Below are positions 5,487-14,567 of a stretch of DNA of 29,300 nucleotides, one piece after another. The position numbers and the translations under genes were made by a program. The stretch spans positions 1 through 29,300 of the forward strand of contig JBPCTQ010000335.1 of NCBI GenBank assembly GCA_051011595.1. Direction: 5' to 3'. The stretch comes from JAOUEE01 sp051011595 (GTDB taxonomy: Bacteria; Actinomycetota; Acidimicrobiia; Acidimicrobiales; SHLQ01). Numbering within the stretch: position 1 is the first letter of the stretch; every line of letters starts with the position of its first letter. The notes beneath the pieces are model-generated. The model saw only the letters and a list, made by a program, of their open reading frames with translations. It was not told the DNA's origin and made no database searches.

Positions 5487-8017
5487 CCAACCAACCCGAT
5501 GTGGTGCTCATCGTCACCGACGAGGAACGAGCCGCACCCGGCTACGAGTCCGACGCCCTGCGCCAGTGGCGACTCGACCACCTGCCCGGGCGAAGGTGGT
5601 TCGACGAGCACGGTGTGGGTTTCGACCGCCACTACACCGGGGCGACGGCGTGTGTCCCCAGCCGACCCACCTTGTTCACCGGCCAGTATCCCGACGTACA
5701 CGGCGTCACCCAGACCGACGGGTTGGGCAAGAGCGCCGACGACAGCCGGATGCGGTGGCTTCGCCCCGGCGAGGTCCCCACTCTCGGACACTGGTTTCGG
5801 GCGGCCGGGTACGACACCCACTTCGACGGGAAGTGGCACTGCAGCCACGCCGACCTGTTCGATCCCGAAACGGGCCGACCGCTGGCGACCAACACCAACA
5901 GCGGCCGCATCATCCCCGAGGCCGTCGAGGCCTACGCCGCCGCCGACCGCCTCGATCCCTTCGGCTTCAACGGATGGATCGGGCCCGAACCCCACGGTGC
6001 AGCCATGGCCGACTCCGGCCTGGTGCGCGATCCTCTCATCGCCGATCGTGTGGTGCGTTGGCTCCAGGATCGTTACACCCGCCGCCTGGCCGGCGATGAG
6101 GCCGCCCAGCGGCCCTTCCTGCTCGTGTGTTGTTTCGTCAACCCCCACGACATCGTCTTGTGGCCGGCATGGACCCGGCGCAACCCGCTGCAACCGTCAC
6201 AAGCCGATCCACCCACGGTGGCCCCCTCCCCCACCGACAACGACGATCTGCTCGACAAGCCGGCGCTACAGGCGGCCTACCGGGCCTCCTACGCCACCGG
6301 GTACGGACCAGGCCCGCTCATCGATCGGGCCTATCGACGGCCGGGGTACCGCGACCTCTACTACCGCCTCCATGCCGAGGTCGACGGCCCGCTCGACGCC
6401 GTCCGCCGAGCCGTCACCGCCGGATCCTCTCCCGCCGTCATCGCCCTCACGTCCGATCACGGCGATCTGCTCGGCTCCCACGGCGGCCTCCACCAGAAGT
6501 GGGCCTGCCTGTACGACGAGGCCGTGCGGGTGCCACTGGTCGTGGTCGACACTGCAGAGGGTGCGGCGGGCCGGCGCGTCGACTCGATGGCCACCGTCCA
6601 CACCGACATCGTGCCCACCCTGCTGGGCGCGGCCGGGCTCCGAGAAGCCGATCTGGCGCCCGAGTTGGCGGCCGACTTCACCGAGCTGCACCCGCTTCCG
6701 GGCCGAGATCTCAGCCCGGTGATCCACGATCCCCAACGGGCCGACACCGACCGGTCGGTCTACTTCATCACGCGCGACAACATGCTCGAAGGCGACTCGG
6801 AAGCGCCCGGCATCGCCCGCGGCATGGGCCGAACCCAGGTGCCGCCACCCTTGCGAATCCAATGGTTGGCCCACGTGGGCACCAACGTGGAGGCGGTTGT
6901 CACCCGTATCGACGACACGCTCTGGAAACTGGTTCGCACCTTCGACGACCCGGCGGTGTGGACCGAACCCCACGTCCGTCATCTGGCCCAGAACGGACCG
7001 GCCGGGCCCCGGTACCGATCCCAACCGCTCCCCGACGAATGGGAGCTGTACGACCTCGACACCGATCCGTACGAATCGGTCAACCGGTGGAGCGACCCCG
7101 AGCTGGCGACCGTTCGCGACCGGGCCACCGACACGCTCACCGACCAACGGCGAGCCTGTGTGCCCGCCCGGAATGTGCCGTGGCCCTACGCCACCCGAGT
7201 GCCCGTGGAGGACACCATGCCCCAGACACCTCGCCCGCCCATCCGGGCGGCCCGCAAGCTGTTGAAGCGGGTCGGTCTGCATCCCGACGACCCCACCCCG
7301 TTCACCGGCGATCTCCACGGTCATCGAGCCGTCATCGTGGCCACCAACCACAGCATCCTCGACATCGGCAAGGCCACCGGCGTCTTCGCGTCCGAGCTCA
7401 CCGCGCCGTACTACGTGTTCGCCGACGCCGGCCTCGACGTCGACCTGGCCAGCCCCCAGGGCGGCCCCATCCCGATCGATCCGCAATCGTTTCGTGGCCC
7501 GACCCAGTCAGAGCACGATGATCGCTTCCTGGGCGATCCCGATGCCCGGACCAAACTCATGGACTCGTTGTGCGTCGACGACATCAACCTGGCCGATTAC
7601 GACATCGTGTTCTTCGCCGGCGGTTGGGGCGCAGCCTTCGACCTGGGATTCTCGGACGTGATCGGCAAACAGGTCACCGACGCCAACGCGGCCGGACGGG
7701 TCATCGGCGGCGTGTGCCACGGCCCGCTCGGTTTGCTCCGAGCCAAGGGCACCGACGGCCGTCCGCTCGTCGAGGGGCGCCGGATCAGCGCCGTCACCGA
7801 TCGACAGGTCGAGCAGCTCGGCATCACCTCCACGCCGCACCACCCCGAGACCGAGTTGCGCCGCCTGGGCGCCGCGTTCGAGTCCACCGAACACCCCCGG
7901 CGTGACGTTCTGGCCAATCACTGGGTGGTCGACGGCAACCTGGTCACCGGCCAGAACCAGAACGCCGGGCCCATGGTGGCCCGCGAGATGCTCGAGTTGT
8001 TGGCCGCCTCGGTCTGA
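5483..8017 (+). CDS. Sulfatase (formylglycine type) fused to a C-terminal DJ-1/PfpI-like domain
   Basis: 844 aa from ATG 5483, which overlaps the preceding stop; an upstream in-frame start would bury 59 residues inside the SRPBCC gene and is rejected. Residues 1 to about 575 are an alkaline-phosphatase-superfamily sulfatase: VLIVTDEER near the N-terminus, the formylglycine motif C57-V-P-S-R61, K117/H119 in DGKWHC, and metal-site D325/H326 in TSDHGD. Residues about 610-844 are a DJ-1/Hsp31-like domain, with E638 and the nucleophile elbow GGVC745HG. No stop separates the two, although ATG 7217 (residue 579) could start the second domain separately. The sulfatase needs a formylglycine-generating enzyme from elsewhere. 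No signal peptide is visible, so it appears cytoplasmic. Substrate unknown; many relatives act on choline, alkyl or aryl sulfates or phosphonate esters. Confidence 0.88.
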   Translation: MTNQPDVVLIVTDEERAAPGYESDALRQWRLDHLPGRRWFDEHGVGFDRHYTGATACVPSRPTLFTGQYPDVHGVTQTDGLGKSADDSRMRWLRPGEVPTLGHWFRAAGYDTHFDGKWHCSHADLFDPETGRPLATNTNSGRIIPEAVEAYAAADRLDPFGFNGWIGPEPHGAAMADSGLVRDPLIADRVVRWLQDRYTRRLAGDEAAQRPFLLVCCFVNPHDIVLWPAWTRRNPLQPSQADPPTVAPSPTDNDDLLDKPALQAAYRASYATGYGPGPLIDRAYRRPGYRDLYYRLHAEVDGPLDAVRRAVTAGSSPAVIALTSDHGDLLGSHGGLHQKWACLYDEAVRVPLVVVDTAEGAAGRRVDSMATVHTDIVPTLLGAAGLREADLAPELAADFTELHPLPGRDLSPVIHDPQRADTDRSVYFITRDNMLEGDSEAPGIARGMGRTQVPPPLRIQWLAHVGTNVEAVVTRIDDTLWKLVRTFDDPAVWTEPHVRHLAQNGPAGPRYRSQPLPDEWELYDLDTDPYESVNRWSDPELATVRDRATDTLTDQRRACVPARNVPWPYATRVPVEDTMPQTPRPPIRAARKLLKRVGLHPDDPTPFTGDLHGHRAVIVATNHSILDIGKATGVFASELTAPYYVFADAGLDVDLASPQGGPIPIDPQSFRGPTQSEHDDRFLGDPDARTKLMDSLCVDDINLADYDIVFFAGGWGAAFDLGFSDVIGKQVTDANAAGRVIGGVCHGPLGLLRAKGTDGRPLVEGRRISAVTDRQVEQLGITSTPHHPETELRRLGAAFESTEHPRRDVLANHWVVDGNLVTGQNQNAGPMVAREMLELLAASV

Positions 8018-8019
8018 CT

Positions 8020-8448
8020 TCAGGGGGCCGAGAAGTCGGCGGTGAACTCGCCGCTGAAATCCGGTGGGCCCATGTACAGCGGGTGCAGCACCCGGCGGGC
8101 GAACAGCCAGCGACCGTCGACGCGGCGGTACTCGTCGTCGTAATAACCCATGAGGGTGGCGGTGGCGCCGTCACCCATCCGGAGGTGCTCGGTGATGTAC
8201 CAGCGCCCCGTGCCCGTGCCCGCCTCCTCGTCGAGCCGGCTGGTGCCGTTGTGGATGAGATGGATGACCGCGCCCATCGTGCCCATGATGGACGTCCACG
8301 TCTCGACCACGTCGGACCCCGAGATCGACCCTCGGCCCATGTCCCATTCGGCGTCGTCGACCCAGTTGGACCCCCATTGGTCGGCATCGAAGCGGCAGAC
8401 CGCATCGGCGTAGGAGTGGACGAGATCGGCGATCGGGTTCATCACCAC
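8020..8448 (-). CDS. SnoaL/NTF2-like protein
   Basis: 142 aa from GTG 8448 (GTG GTG ATG run; ATG 8442 gives 140 aa and is equally possible). The helix IADLVHSYADAVCRFDADQW followed by FxDDAEWDM-type sequence and a curved-sheet C-terminus with GYYDDEYRRVDGRWLFARR is the standard NTF2-like cone fold of the SnoaL_4 type. Related proteins are small isomerases, dehydratases, hydroxylases or ring-hydroxylating dioxygenase beta-like subunits, often in steroid, terpenoid or aromatic breakdown. The specific reaction cannot be inferred. The stop is 2 nt from the convergent sulfatase-fusion stop; the start faces the divergent SDR gene across about 45 nt. Confidence 0.85.
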   Translation of the reverse strand: MVMNPIADLVHSYADAVCRFDADQWGSNWVDDAEWDMGRGSISGSDVVETWTSIMGTMGAVIHLIHNGTSRLDEEAGTGTGRWYITEHLRMGDGATATLMGYYDDEYRRVDGRWLFARRVLHPLYMGPPDFSGEFTADFSAP

Positions 8449-8492
8449 TAGGTTGCCCCAGATATCGCCATGGTGGCGACCGAAGGGGAGAT

Positions 8493-9314
8493 GTGGGACG
8501 ACTCGATGACAAGACCGCCATCGTCACCGGTGCCGGTAGCGGCATCGGCGAAGGCACCGCCCGTATGTTCGTCGCCGAAGGCGCCCAGGTGGTGGTCGCC
8601 GACCTGCGGCTGGAAGCAGCCCAATCGGTGGCCGACGAATTGGGTGATGCCGCCGTTGCGGTGGGCGCCGACGTGTCGGTGGAGGCCGACGTCGCCGCCG
8701 CGGTCGACGCGGCCGTCGAACACTTCGGCCGCCTCGACTGCATGTTCAACAACGCCGGCATCGTGGGTGCCATCGGACCGATTGCCGAGACATCGGTCGA
8801 GGACTTCGACCGCACCATGGCCGTGCTGTTGCGAGGCCCGTTCCTCGGCATCAAACACGCGGCCCGGGTCATGGCGCCCCAAGGCGGCGGCAGCATCATC
8901 TCCACGGCCAGCACAGCCGGTCTGGCGGGCGGACTCGGCCCGCACGGCTACACCACGGCCAAACACGGTGTGATCGGCCTCACCAAGTCGGCCGCGTCAG
9001 AGCTGGCCAACGACCGCATCCGCGTGAACGCCATCGCTCCGGGAAACATCGTCACCAACATGACCGCCCGGCTGGGTCCGGGTGATGCCGATTTCGATCA
9101 GGCCACCGCGGCCATCGCCAAGAGCTCTCCCCTGGGGATCGCCGGTGAGCCCTACGACATCGCCATGGCCGCGGTGTACCTGGCCAGCGACGAGAGTCGA
9201 TACATGTCGGGGGCGACCATGCTCGTCGACAGCGGGCAGTTGGCCGGCGCCGGGCGCAAGGGCGGCTTCCACCGCGCTGACCCCAGCCTCGTCACCGGCA
9301 TCGCCGGCACCTGA
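8493..9314 (+). CDS. Short-chain dehydrogenase/reductase (classical SDR)
   Basis: 273 aa from GTG 8493, with AAGGGGAG just upstream. The Rossmann motif TGAGSGIG is at 12-19, the NNAG motif near 86-89, and the catalytic S140, Y153 and K157 (ISTAS and YTTAK) are intact. An Asp at about residue 37 at the end of the second strand suggests NAD(H) rather than NADP(H). It closes with the typical YMSGATMLVDSG segment plus a short C-terminal tail. Substrate unknown; likely an alcohol-ketone step in the surrounding catabolic set. It is convergent with the Zn-dependent dehydrogenase at 9346, 31 nt away. Confidence 0.93.
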   Translation: MGRLDDKTAIVTGAGSGIGEGTARMFVAEGAQVVVADLRLEAAQSVADELGDAAVAVGADVSVEADVAAAVDAAVEHFGRLDCMFNNAGIVGAIGPIAETSVEDFDRTMAVLLRGPFLGIKHAARVMAPQGGGSIISTASTAGLAGGLGPHGYTTAKHGVIGLTKSAASELANDRIRVNAIAPGNIVTNMTARLGPGDADFDQATAAIAKSSPLGIAGEPYDIAMAAVYLASDESRYMSGATMLVDSGQLAGAGRKGGFHRADPSLVTGIAGT

Positions 9315-9345
9315 CCATCTCGGTAGGGGCGGCCGAACCCGACTC

Positions 9346-10386
9346 TCAACCGGCTTCGTAGGGCTGCACCAGGACCTTGGTGTCGGTGGAGGACCCATCC
9401 GCGAGATCGGCGAAGGCAGCAGCCAGTTCGTCGAGACCGACCGTGGCGGTGTGCAGCGAGGCCACGTCGACGCGGCCGTCGGCGATCATGCCCATGGACG
9501 TGGCGAACTCGTCATGGGTGTACGCCAGCGCGGCCGACACCCGTACCTCCTTCATCAGCCACTGGGTCGGGTTGATGGAGACGTCGCCGCTGGCCAACCC
9601 GATGAGGCACATCGAACCACCCCGCCGAGCGAGATCGACCGCGGTCTGCACGGTGTCGGGTCGGCCGACACATTCGTAGACGATGTCGGCCCCCAGACCG
9701 CCGCTGCGCTCCTTGACCTGCTCGTCGGCCTCGGCTCCCGGTGTCACCACCAGGTCGGCTCCCAGGCTGGAGGCCAGGGCGGCGCGCGTCGGGTTGGGTT
9801 CGACCACCACCACCTGACCAGCACCCGCGGCGCGGGCCCACTGCATGGTCAACAGCCCGATGGGTCCGGCTCCCTGGACCACCGCCAGATCGCCCAGCTG
9901 CAAACCGCTGTGACGCACTGCATGGAAGGTGACCGTCGCCGGTTCCACCTGCGCAGCCTCGACGGGGCTCAACGCCGGGTCCCAAGCGACGACCCGGCCG
10001 GCATGGACGGCGAGGCGGGGCGCGAAACCACCGTGGGGAGCGGCGCCGACCCCGACGCCCACCTGGGTGAGCAGCACCGTGGTGCATTTGCTGGCGTGGC
10101 CGGCCACACAGGCATCACACGTGCCACAGGCGGGCGGCACAGCCACGACCACTCGGTCGCATTCGTGGTGACGGAGGACATCGGACCCCACCGCCGACAC
10201 CGTGCCACACCACTCGTGGCCGCATATGGCGGGGTTGTAGCGGCTGCCCGACTGGTAGGCGTGCAGGTCGGTGCCGCAGATGCCGCAGTAGGCGATGTCG
10301 ACCACCACACCATCGGGGGCCGGCTCCGGTTCATCGAACTCGACGAGCTCGAACCGGTTCTGGCCGGTCACCAGCCCTGCTCTCAT
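9346..10386 (-). CDS. Zinc-dependent medium-chain dehydrogenase (butanediol/threonine dehydrogenase-like)
   Basis: 346 aa from ATG 10386, preceded by a strong GGAGG with good spacing. The catalytic zinc ligands are seen as C37 (CGICGTD) and H57-E58 (GHEW), the structural zinc set as C87, C90, C93 and C101, and the nucleotide-binding motif as GAGPIG. This is the MDR family containing 2,3-butanediol, sorbitol and threonine dehydrogenases. It is the last gene of the minus-strand run that also carries the acetoin-dehydrogenase-type complex; a diol-to-acetoin or related oxidation would fit but is inferred only from neighbourhood. The 95-nt gap upstream (10387-10481) holds no gene; a TATA-like stretch near 10419-10424 may be its own promoter. 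Confidence 0.92.
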   Translation of the reverse strand: MRAGLVTGQNRFELVEFDEPEPAPDGVVVDIAYCGICGTDLHAYQSGSRYNPAICGHEWCGTVSAVGSDVLRHHECDRVVVAVPPACGTCDACVAGHASKCTTVLLTQVGVGVGAAPHGGFAPRLAVHAGRVVAWDPALSPVEAAQVEPATVTFHAVRHSGLQLGDLAVVQGAGPIGLLTMQWARAAGAGQVVVVEPNPTRAALASSLGADLVVTPGAEADEQVKERSGGLGADIVYECVGRPDTVQTAVDLARRGGSMCLIGLASGDVSINPTQWLMKEVRVSAALAYTHDEFATSMGMIADGRVDVASLHTATVGLDELAAAFADLADGSSTDTKVLVQPYEAG

Positions 10387-10481
10387 CTTTTCCTCCCGGT
10401 GGGGACGCCGGTCACTGGTATATCAACACACCTCGGGTGGGCGATGCGGCACGGGGCCGGAGCCCACATGGCGACGGCCAC

Positions 10482-11141
10482 TCAGGCCCGGTGGGCGACG
10501 ACGAGGAACTGGCCGCCGAAAAACCGCCAGGCCGGCCGCAGCCGGAGGTACCAACGGATCAACACCACGGGCGCTTCCCGCTTCCCCGACATGGTGTAGG
10601 GCAGGAATCGGGCCGTGACGTCGTCGGCGACGAACCCGGCCAGCTCCAGCGCCTCGGCCATCGACCGTTCGGTCAGCGGTACATAGTGATCGAAGTAGTC
10701 CCAGTAGGCGCCGTGTACGGCGTTCATGTTGGGGCCCAGGCACACAATGCGTCCGCCGGGGCGCAAGCAACGGTGGGCCTCTCGCAGGGTGCGGAGGATG
10801 GCGTCGCGATCACCGAGATGTTCGAGGAAGTTGCTGGTGAAAACCACGTCGAGCGACGCACCGGGAAGCGACCACGGTTCGTCGGCGGCTTGGGACAACA
10901 AGGTGACATCGGGCGCCAGCCGGTCGGTGACATCGGGGTTCAGGTCGATGCCGAACTTCTCGGCGGCGGCGACGTTGTTGATGAACTCGCCCCAGCCACA
11001 ACCCAGATCGAGGACCCGATCGGTGGGCTCGACGTAACGCTGGAACCAGCGATCGACCAGCACCCGCCACACCTGTTGGCGGTAGTCGCTGTGGGGCTCG
11101 AATCGGCGACGGTATTCGTCGGCCAACTCCTGGGGTTCCAT
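10482..11141 (-). CDS. Class I SAM-dependent methyltransferase
   Basis: 219 aa from ATG 11141; frames upstream of this ATG lie inside the crotonase gene. Motif I is VLDLGCGWGEF (43-53), the acidic residue binding the ribose is D66 in GIDLNPD, and NFLEHLGD followed by CLRPGGRIVCLGPN gives motifs II-III. It is of the UbiE/Methyltransf_11-like type. Substrate cannot be assigned; C-terminal WYLRLRP-WRFFGGQFL resembles enzymes acting on lipid or glycan-linked substrates. It sits 41 nt downstream of the crotonase gene on the same strand. No clear ribosome-binding site. Confidence 0.88.
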   Translation of the reverse strand: MEPQELADEYRRRFEPHSDYRQQVWRVLVDRWFQRYVEPTDRVLDLGCGWGEFINNVAAAEKFGIDLNPDVTDRLAPDVTLLSQAADEPWSLPGASLDVVFTSNFLEHLGDRDAILRTLREAHRCLRPGGRIVCLGPNMNAVHGAYWDYFDHYVPLTERSMAEALELAGFVADDVTARFLPYTMSGKREAPVVLIRWYLRLRPAWRFFGGQFLVVAHRA

Positions 11142-11182
11142 CAGGTGATAGTGACAGGTCCCGTTGATGAGGGGCGAACGGG

Positions 11183-12013
11183 TCAGTCGCTGTTGGGGTC
11201 GCCGTACACCTCTCGCAATGACTCCCCGGCATCGAAACGGGCCTGTACCTCCCGCATCCGGTCGAGCGCCCCGGGCATCACGGTCTGGAAGATGGCCTGT
11301 TCGTTGCGCAGCGCGTCGTGGAGGCTGAGATCCTGGGACTCTCGCAGGATCTGCTTGGTGGCGCGCAGCGCATCGGGTGACCGACCGGCGATCTCGGTGG
11401 CCCACATCACCGCCACATCGCGAGCGGTGCCGGCCGGCACCAGCCGGTTGATCGCCCCCAGCTCGTGCATGCGGGCGGCTGTCACCGGTCGGCCGTCGAG
11501 CACCATGGCCGACACGGCGGTGATGCCGATCAGGCGCATGAGGCGGCTGGTGCCCCCCAGACCGGTGGTGAGATCGAGTTGCACCTCGATCTGGGCGAAG
11601 CGGGCGGCGGCGCCGGCCACCCGCAGGTCACATGCCCAACCCAGCTCCAGCCCGCCCCCGGCGGTGTCGCCGTCGATGGCGGCGATGGTGATGAGCTCGG
11701 GGCGGGTGATCTCCTTCACCGCCGAGAACACGCCGCCGCCGGACCCGGACTGGGGTGCATCGGTAGCCAGCGCGATGATGTCGGGCAACCAGGCGTGCTG
11801 GATCCAGTGTTCAGGATGACCACTGGCCAACACCGCCACGTGAGCTCCGCCTTCGCGAGCCTCGGCCAAACCGGCGGCGATGGCTTCGGCTGCCTCCCAC
11901 GACAGATGGTTGCGGATGGCCGGGTTGGTGTAGGTGACGACGGCCACCCGCGAGGTAGGCCGCTCGACCGTGACCTCGGCCGCCGATCGCTCCGGGCCGT
12001 CAGCCATGGCCAT
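11183..12013 (-). CDS. Enoyl-CoA hydratase/isomerase (crotonase) family protein
   Basis: 276 aa from ATG 12013 (second ATG at 12007 is equally possible). The start overlaps the end of the amidohydrolase by 14 nt, indicating coupling. The crotonase oxyanion-hole region GGGLELGWACDL carries E123, and E143 in FAQIEVQLDL is present too, corresponding to the two catalytic glutamates of classical hydratases, so hydratase activity is plausible. The N-terminal oxyanion segment (HWIQHAWLPDI) is unlike the usual A-F-(S/C)-A-G-x-D form, so the acyl group handled may be unusual. Confidence 0.88.
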   Translation of the reverse strand: MAMADGPERSAAEVTVERPTSRVAVVTYTNPAIRNHLSWEAAEAIAAGLAEAREGGAHVAVLASGHPEHWIQHAWLPDIIALATDAPQSGSGGGVFSAVKEITRPELITIAAIDGDTAGGGLELGWACDLRVAGAAARFAQIEVQLDLTTGLGGTSRLMRLIGITAVSAMVLDGRPVTAARMHELGAINRLVPAGTARDVAVMWATEIAGRSPDALRATKQILRESQDLSLHDALRNEQAIFQTVMPGALDRMREVQARFDAGESLREVYGDPNSD

Positions 12014-13691
12014 GCCTCAGCAGTAGGCCGGGTGTGGCACCGGTGCACACGCCGTCGTCGAAGGTGACCTCGCCGTTGACCATGGTGATGCGGTACCCCT
12101 CGGCTCTGCGAACCCGGCGCCACTCGTTCTCGGGGAAGTCGAAGGCGCGCTCGCGGGGTCCGAGGGCCAGCCGGTCGTAGTCGATCACCAGCACATCGGC
12201 CGGTGCCCCCGGAGACAGCGTGCCGCGGTCGCGGAACCCGGCGGCCTGAGCCGGGTACCCCGACAGTCGCCAGATGGCGTCCTCGATCGGCATGATCTCG
12301 TGGTCGCGCACACTGTTGACCAGGAACTCGGTGGTGTACGCCCCCAGCGTGAGGAACTTGGTGTGGGCTCCGCCATCGGACACGCCGGGGATCGAATAAT
12401 CGGCGTTGGCGATGCGGGCGACCACGTCGTAGTCCATCTCCATCGGGGGTGTGGCGAAGACGGCGCCCAGATCGGTCTCGTGGGCCACGTCGAGCATGGC
12501 CTCGACCGGATGACACCCGCGCCGGCGCGCGATCTCACCCACCGTGTGCCCGCCACCCATCACCGACTGGTTCTCGACGATGAGGTCTTCGAACCGTTCG
12601 CCCACGATGGTGGCTGGGGCCTCGCCGCGGTCGTACTCGTCGATGAGCCGTTGTCGCCAGGCCGGATCGGTCAAGCGCGGCATGCGGTCGTTCGGATCGC
12701 CGAGGGTGAACTCGCGCCACACCGGGCTGGCGTCATAGAGGTTCCAGTCCTCGAGGGTGAACTCCGAGGCCGACTCGGCCACCAGGGCCTGGGCGTAGAT
12801 CTCCAGACCGCGTTCGTTGCATTCGACCAGCCAGTCGATGATGCGCTCGTTCATCTCGGTGAGCACACCGTGCTGGTCGACACCACTTGCGGCCATGAGG
12901 TTGTAGATGACCGGGCGGCCGCTGACCTCGGCCACCTTCTCGTGCATGGCGAACCCACCACCCATGAACTGGGTGAAGCCCCGCTCCAACCGGCCCAGCA
13001 CCGCGGCAAGGGCGTACAGGTCGTCGCGAGCCATGGTGTCGGTGATCATCGGGGTGCCGTCGAAGTCACGCTGCACCGAGCTCTCCCCCAACACCTGGGC
13101 CGAGAATCCGCAACAACCGGCGTCCATCGCCTCCTCGAGGAGGTGACACATGCGAGATTGCTCGGCCGGAGTGGCCGGTCGGCCCTTGGCGTCGTCGGTA
13201 CCCATCACGTACGCCATCAAGGGAGACAACCCGAGGTAGCTCAACACGTTCACGCCCTTCGCCGTTCGCTCGAGGCTGTCGAGGAACTCGGGATAGGTCT
13301 CCCAGTCCCAGGGCATACCTGCCTTCATCGTCGCCAACGGCACCGCTTCGTTGCGTGAGAGGGTGAGCATCGCTCGGTCCTGGTCGGCAGGCCGGCAGGG
13401 CGCGAAACCGAACCCACAGTTCCCGATCACCACCGAGGTCACGCCGTGCCAGCCCGAGATGGTGCAGTACGGATCCCAGTAGATCTGCGAGTCGTAGTGG
13501 GTGTGCAGATCGATGAATCCGGGAGTGACCAGCATCGAGTCGGCGTCGATCACCTGGCCGGCATCGTGAGCCGCAAAAGAGCCGACGGCGTCGATACGAC
13601 CGTCGGTGATGCCGACATCGGCCTGAAACGGCGGCCGACGCGAACCGTCGACCACGGTGCCCCCTCTGATCAGCGTGTCGAACCGAGCCAC
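12000..13691 (-). CDS. D-aminoacylase/N-acyl-D-amino-acid deacylase-type amidohydrolase
   Basis: 563 aa from GTG 13691, with GGAGG 6 nt upstream; a longer reading from 13829 enters the neighbouring gene and is rejected. The family signature is clear: an N-terminal beta-sandwich (LIRGGTVVDGS), metal-binding H63-x-H65 in DLHTHYDSQ, VIGNCGFGFAP near residue 93, a late catalytic Asp in SDGGAHT (about 438-444), and GTLSPGAPADVLVID near the C-terminus. Family members deacylate N-acyl-D-amino acids or similar amides; some are dihydroorotase/hydantoinase-like. This subgroup (SDGGAHT, GNCGFGFAP) is common in catabolic islands of actinobacteria and its natural substrate is unknown. It is followed by a crotonase with overlapping coding ends. 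Confidence 0.9.
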   Translation of the reverse strand: MARFDTLIRGGTVVDGSRRPPFQADVGITDGRIDAVGSFAAHDAGQVIDADSMLVTPGFIDLHTHYDSQIYWDPYCTISGWHGVTSVVIGNCGFGFAPCRPADQDRAMLTLSRNEAVPLATMKAGMPWDWETYPEFLDSLERTAKGVNVLSYLGLSPLMAYVMGTDDAKGRPATPAEQSRMCHLLEEAMDAGCCGFSAQVLGESSVQRDFDGTPMITDTMARDDLYALAAVLGRLERGFTQFMGGGFAMHEKVAEVSGRPVIYNLMAASGVDQHGVLTEMNERIIDWLVECNERGLEIYAQALVAESASEFTLEDWNLYDASPVWREFTLGDPNDRMPRLTDPAWRQRLIDEYDRGEAPATIVGERFEDLIVENQSVMGGGHTVGEIARRRGCHPVEAMLDVAHETDLGAVFATPPMEMDYDVVARIANADYSIPGVSDGGAHTKFLTLGAYTTEFLVNSVRDHEIMPIEDAIWRLSGYPAQAAGFRDRGTLSPGAPADVLVIDYDRLALGPRERAFDFPENEWRRVRRAEGYRITMVNGEVTFDDGVCTGATPGLLLRHGHG

Positions 13692-13722
13692 GGCGACCTC
13701 CGGCTCGGAACCTATCGCGCCG

Positions 13723-14502
13723 TCACTGTGGGGTCGGGCTGAGCTGCGGGGTGGAGCGACGTCGCCGGGCCAGCACGGCGCCCAGAGCGGCGAAGGCGGT
13801 CGCCCACACTCCGGCGAGCAACAACACACCGATGCCGAGCTTCCAGATGTCGTCGTTGCCGCCGAGTCCGACGATCACCAGTGCCACCATCGCCGGTGTC
13901 ACCAGCAGCACCCCCCACCATCCCCAGAGTTTGGGCGAAACGGCGGCCGCCAACGCGGCCACCACGGGGAAGACGACCCACAGGAACACGAAGAACGGAC
14001 CGTCGAACAAACCGCTCTCGATGGCCGACTCCGAGTCGAGCCACCTGCCCGTGTTGGAATCGGAGCGAGCCGCCAGTGCACCGGCCCACACCAGCCCGAT
14101 CACCAACAAGGCCGATGCGACCACCAACCCCCGGCCCCGGCCCTGACGAACACCGCGGGTGGCTCCCAGTTGCGCCAGCTGGCTGCCCATCAACGACGCA
14201 ACCGTGGCCACCAACGCCTGGATCACCACGAAGAACAGCGTCACCGACCCGGTGCCCCGGTCGTTCGACCCGATGATCGAATCTCCGAACAGCGTGACCA
14301 CGGCCAGTGGCACGAGGGCCACCGCACCCCATGCCGGCCAATGACGGGGCGACACGAAGCCGGCCACGAAGGCTGCGCCGATGAGCAGCGGCCACCCCAA
14401 CTGGTAGCCGTCGTTACTGTCCACCGCGGCCGTGACGGCGGCATGCACGATGCCGACGACCAACAACACCAGGGTGACCCACTGGGCCCGGCTGAGGCTC
14501 AT
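13723..14502 (-). CDS. Polytopic membrane protein of unknown function
   Basis: 259 aa from ATG 14502. About eight hydrophobic segments can be seen, for example VTLVLLVVGIVHAAVTAAV, LLIGAAFVAGFV, VTLFFVVIQALVATVASL, GLVVASALLVIGLVWAGALAA, FVFLWVVFPVVAALAA, LLVTPAMVALVIVGL and LLLAGVWATAFAALGAVLA, ending in a basic ARRRRS tail consistent with a cytoplasmic C-terminus. No family motif or charged transport residue pattern is recognised. It lies between the E2 gene (65 nt upstream) and the amidohydrolase (31 nt downstream), in the same direction; involvement in uptake is possible but unsupported. Confidence 0.75.
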   Translation of the reverse strand: MSLSRAQWVTLVLLVVGIVHAAVTAAVDSNDGYQLGWPLLIGAAFVAGFVSPRHWPAWGAVALVPLAVVTLFGDSIIGSNDRGTGSVTLFFVVIQALVATVASLMGSQLAQLGATRGVRQGRGRGLVVASALLVIGLVWAGALAARSDSNTGRWLDSESAIESGLFDGPFFVFLWVVFPVVAALAAAVSPKLWGWWGVLLVTPAMVALVIVGLGGNDDIWKLGIGVLLLAGVWATAFAALGAVLARRRRSTPQLSPTPQ

Positions 14503-14567
14503 CGACCGACGATCTCCACGTCGCCGAGCGTAGTTGGCGCCGGCACGACCGAGGTCGGCACCACCGA

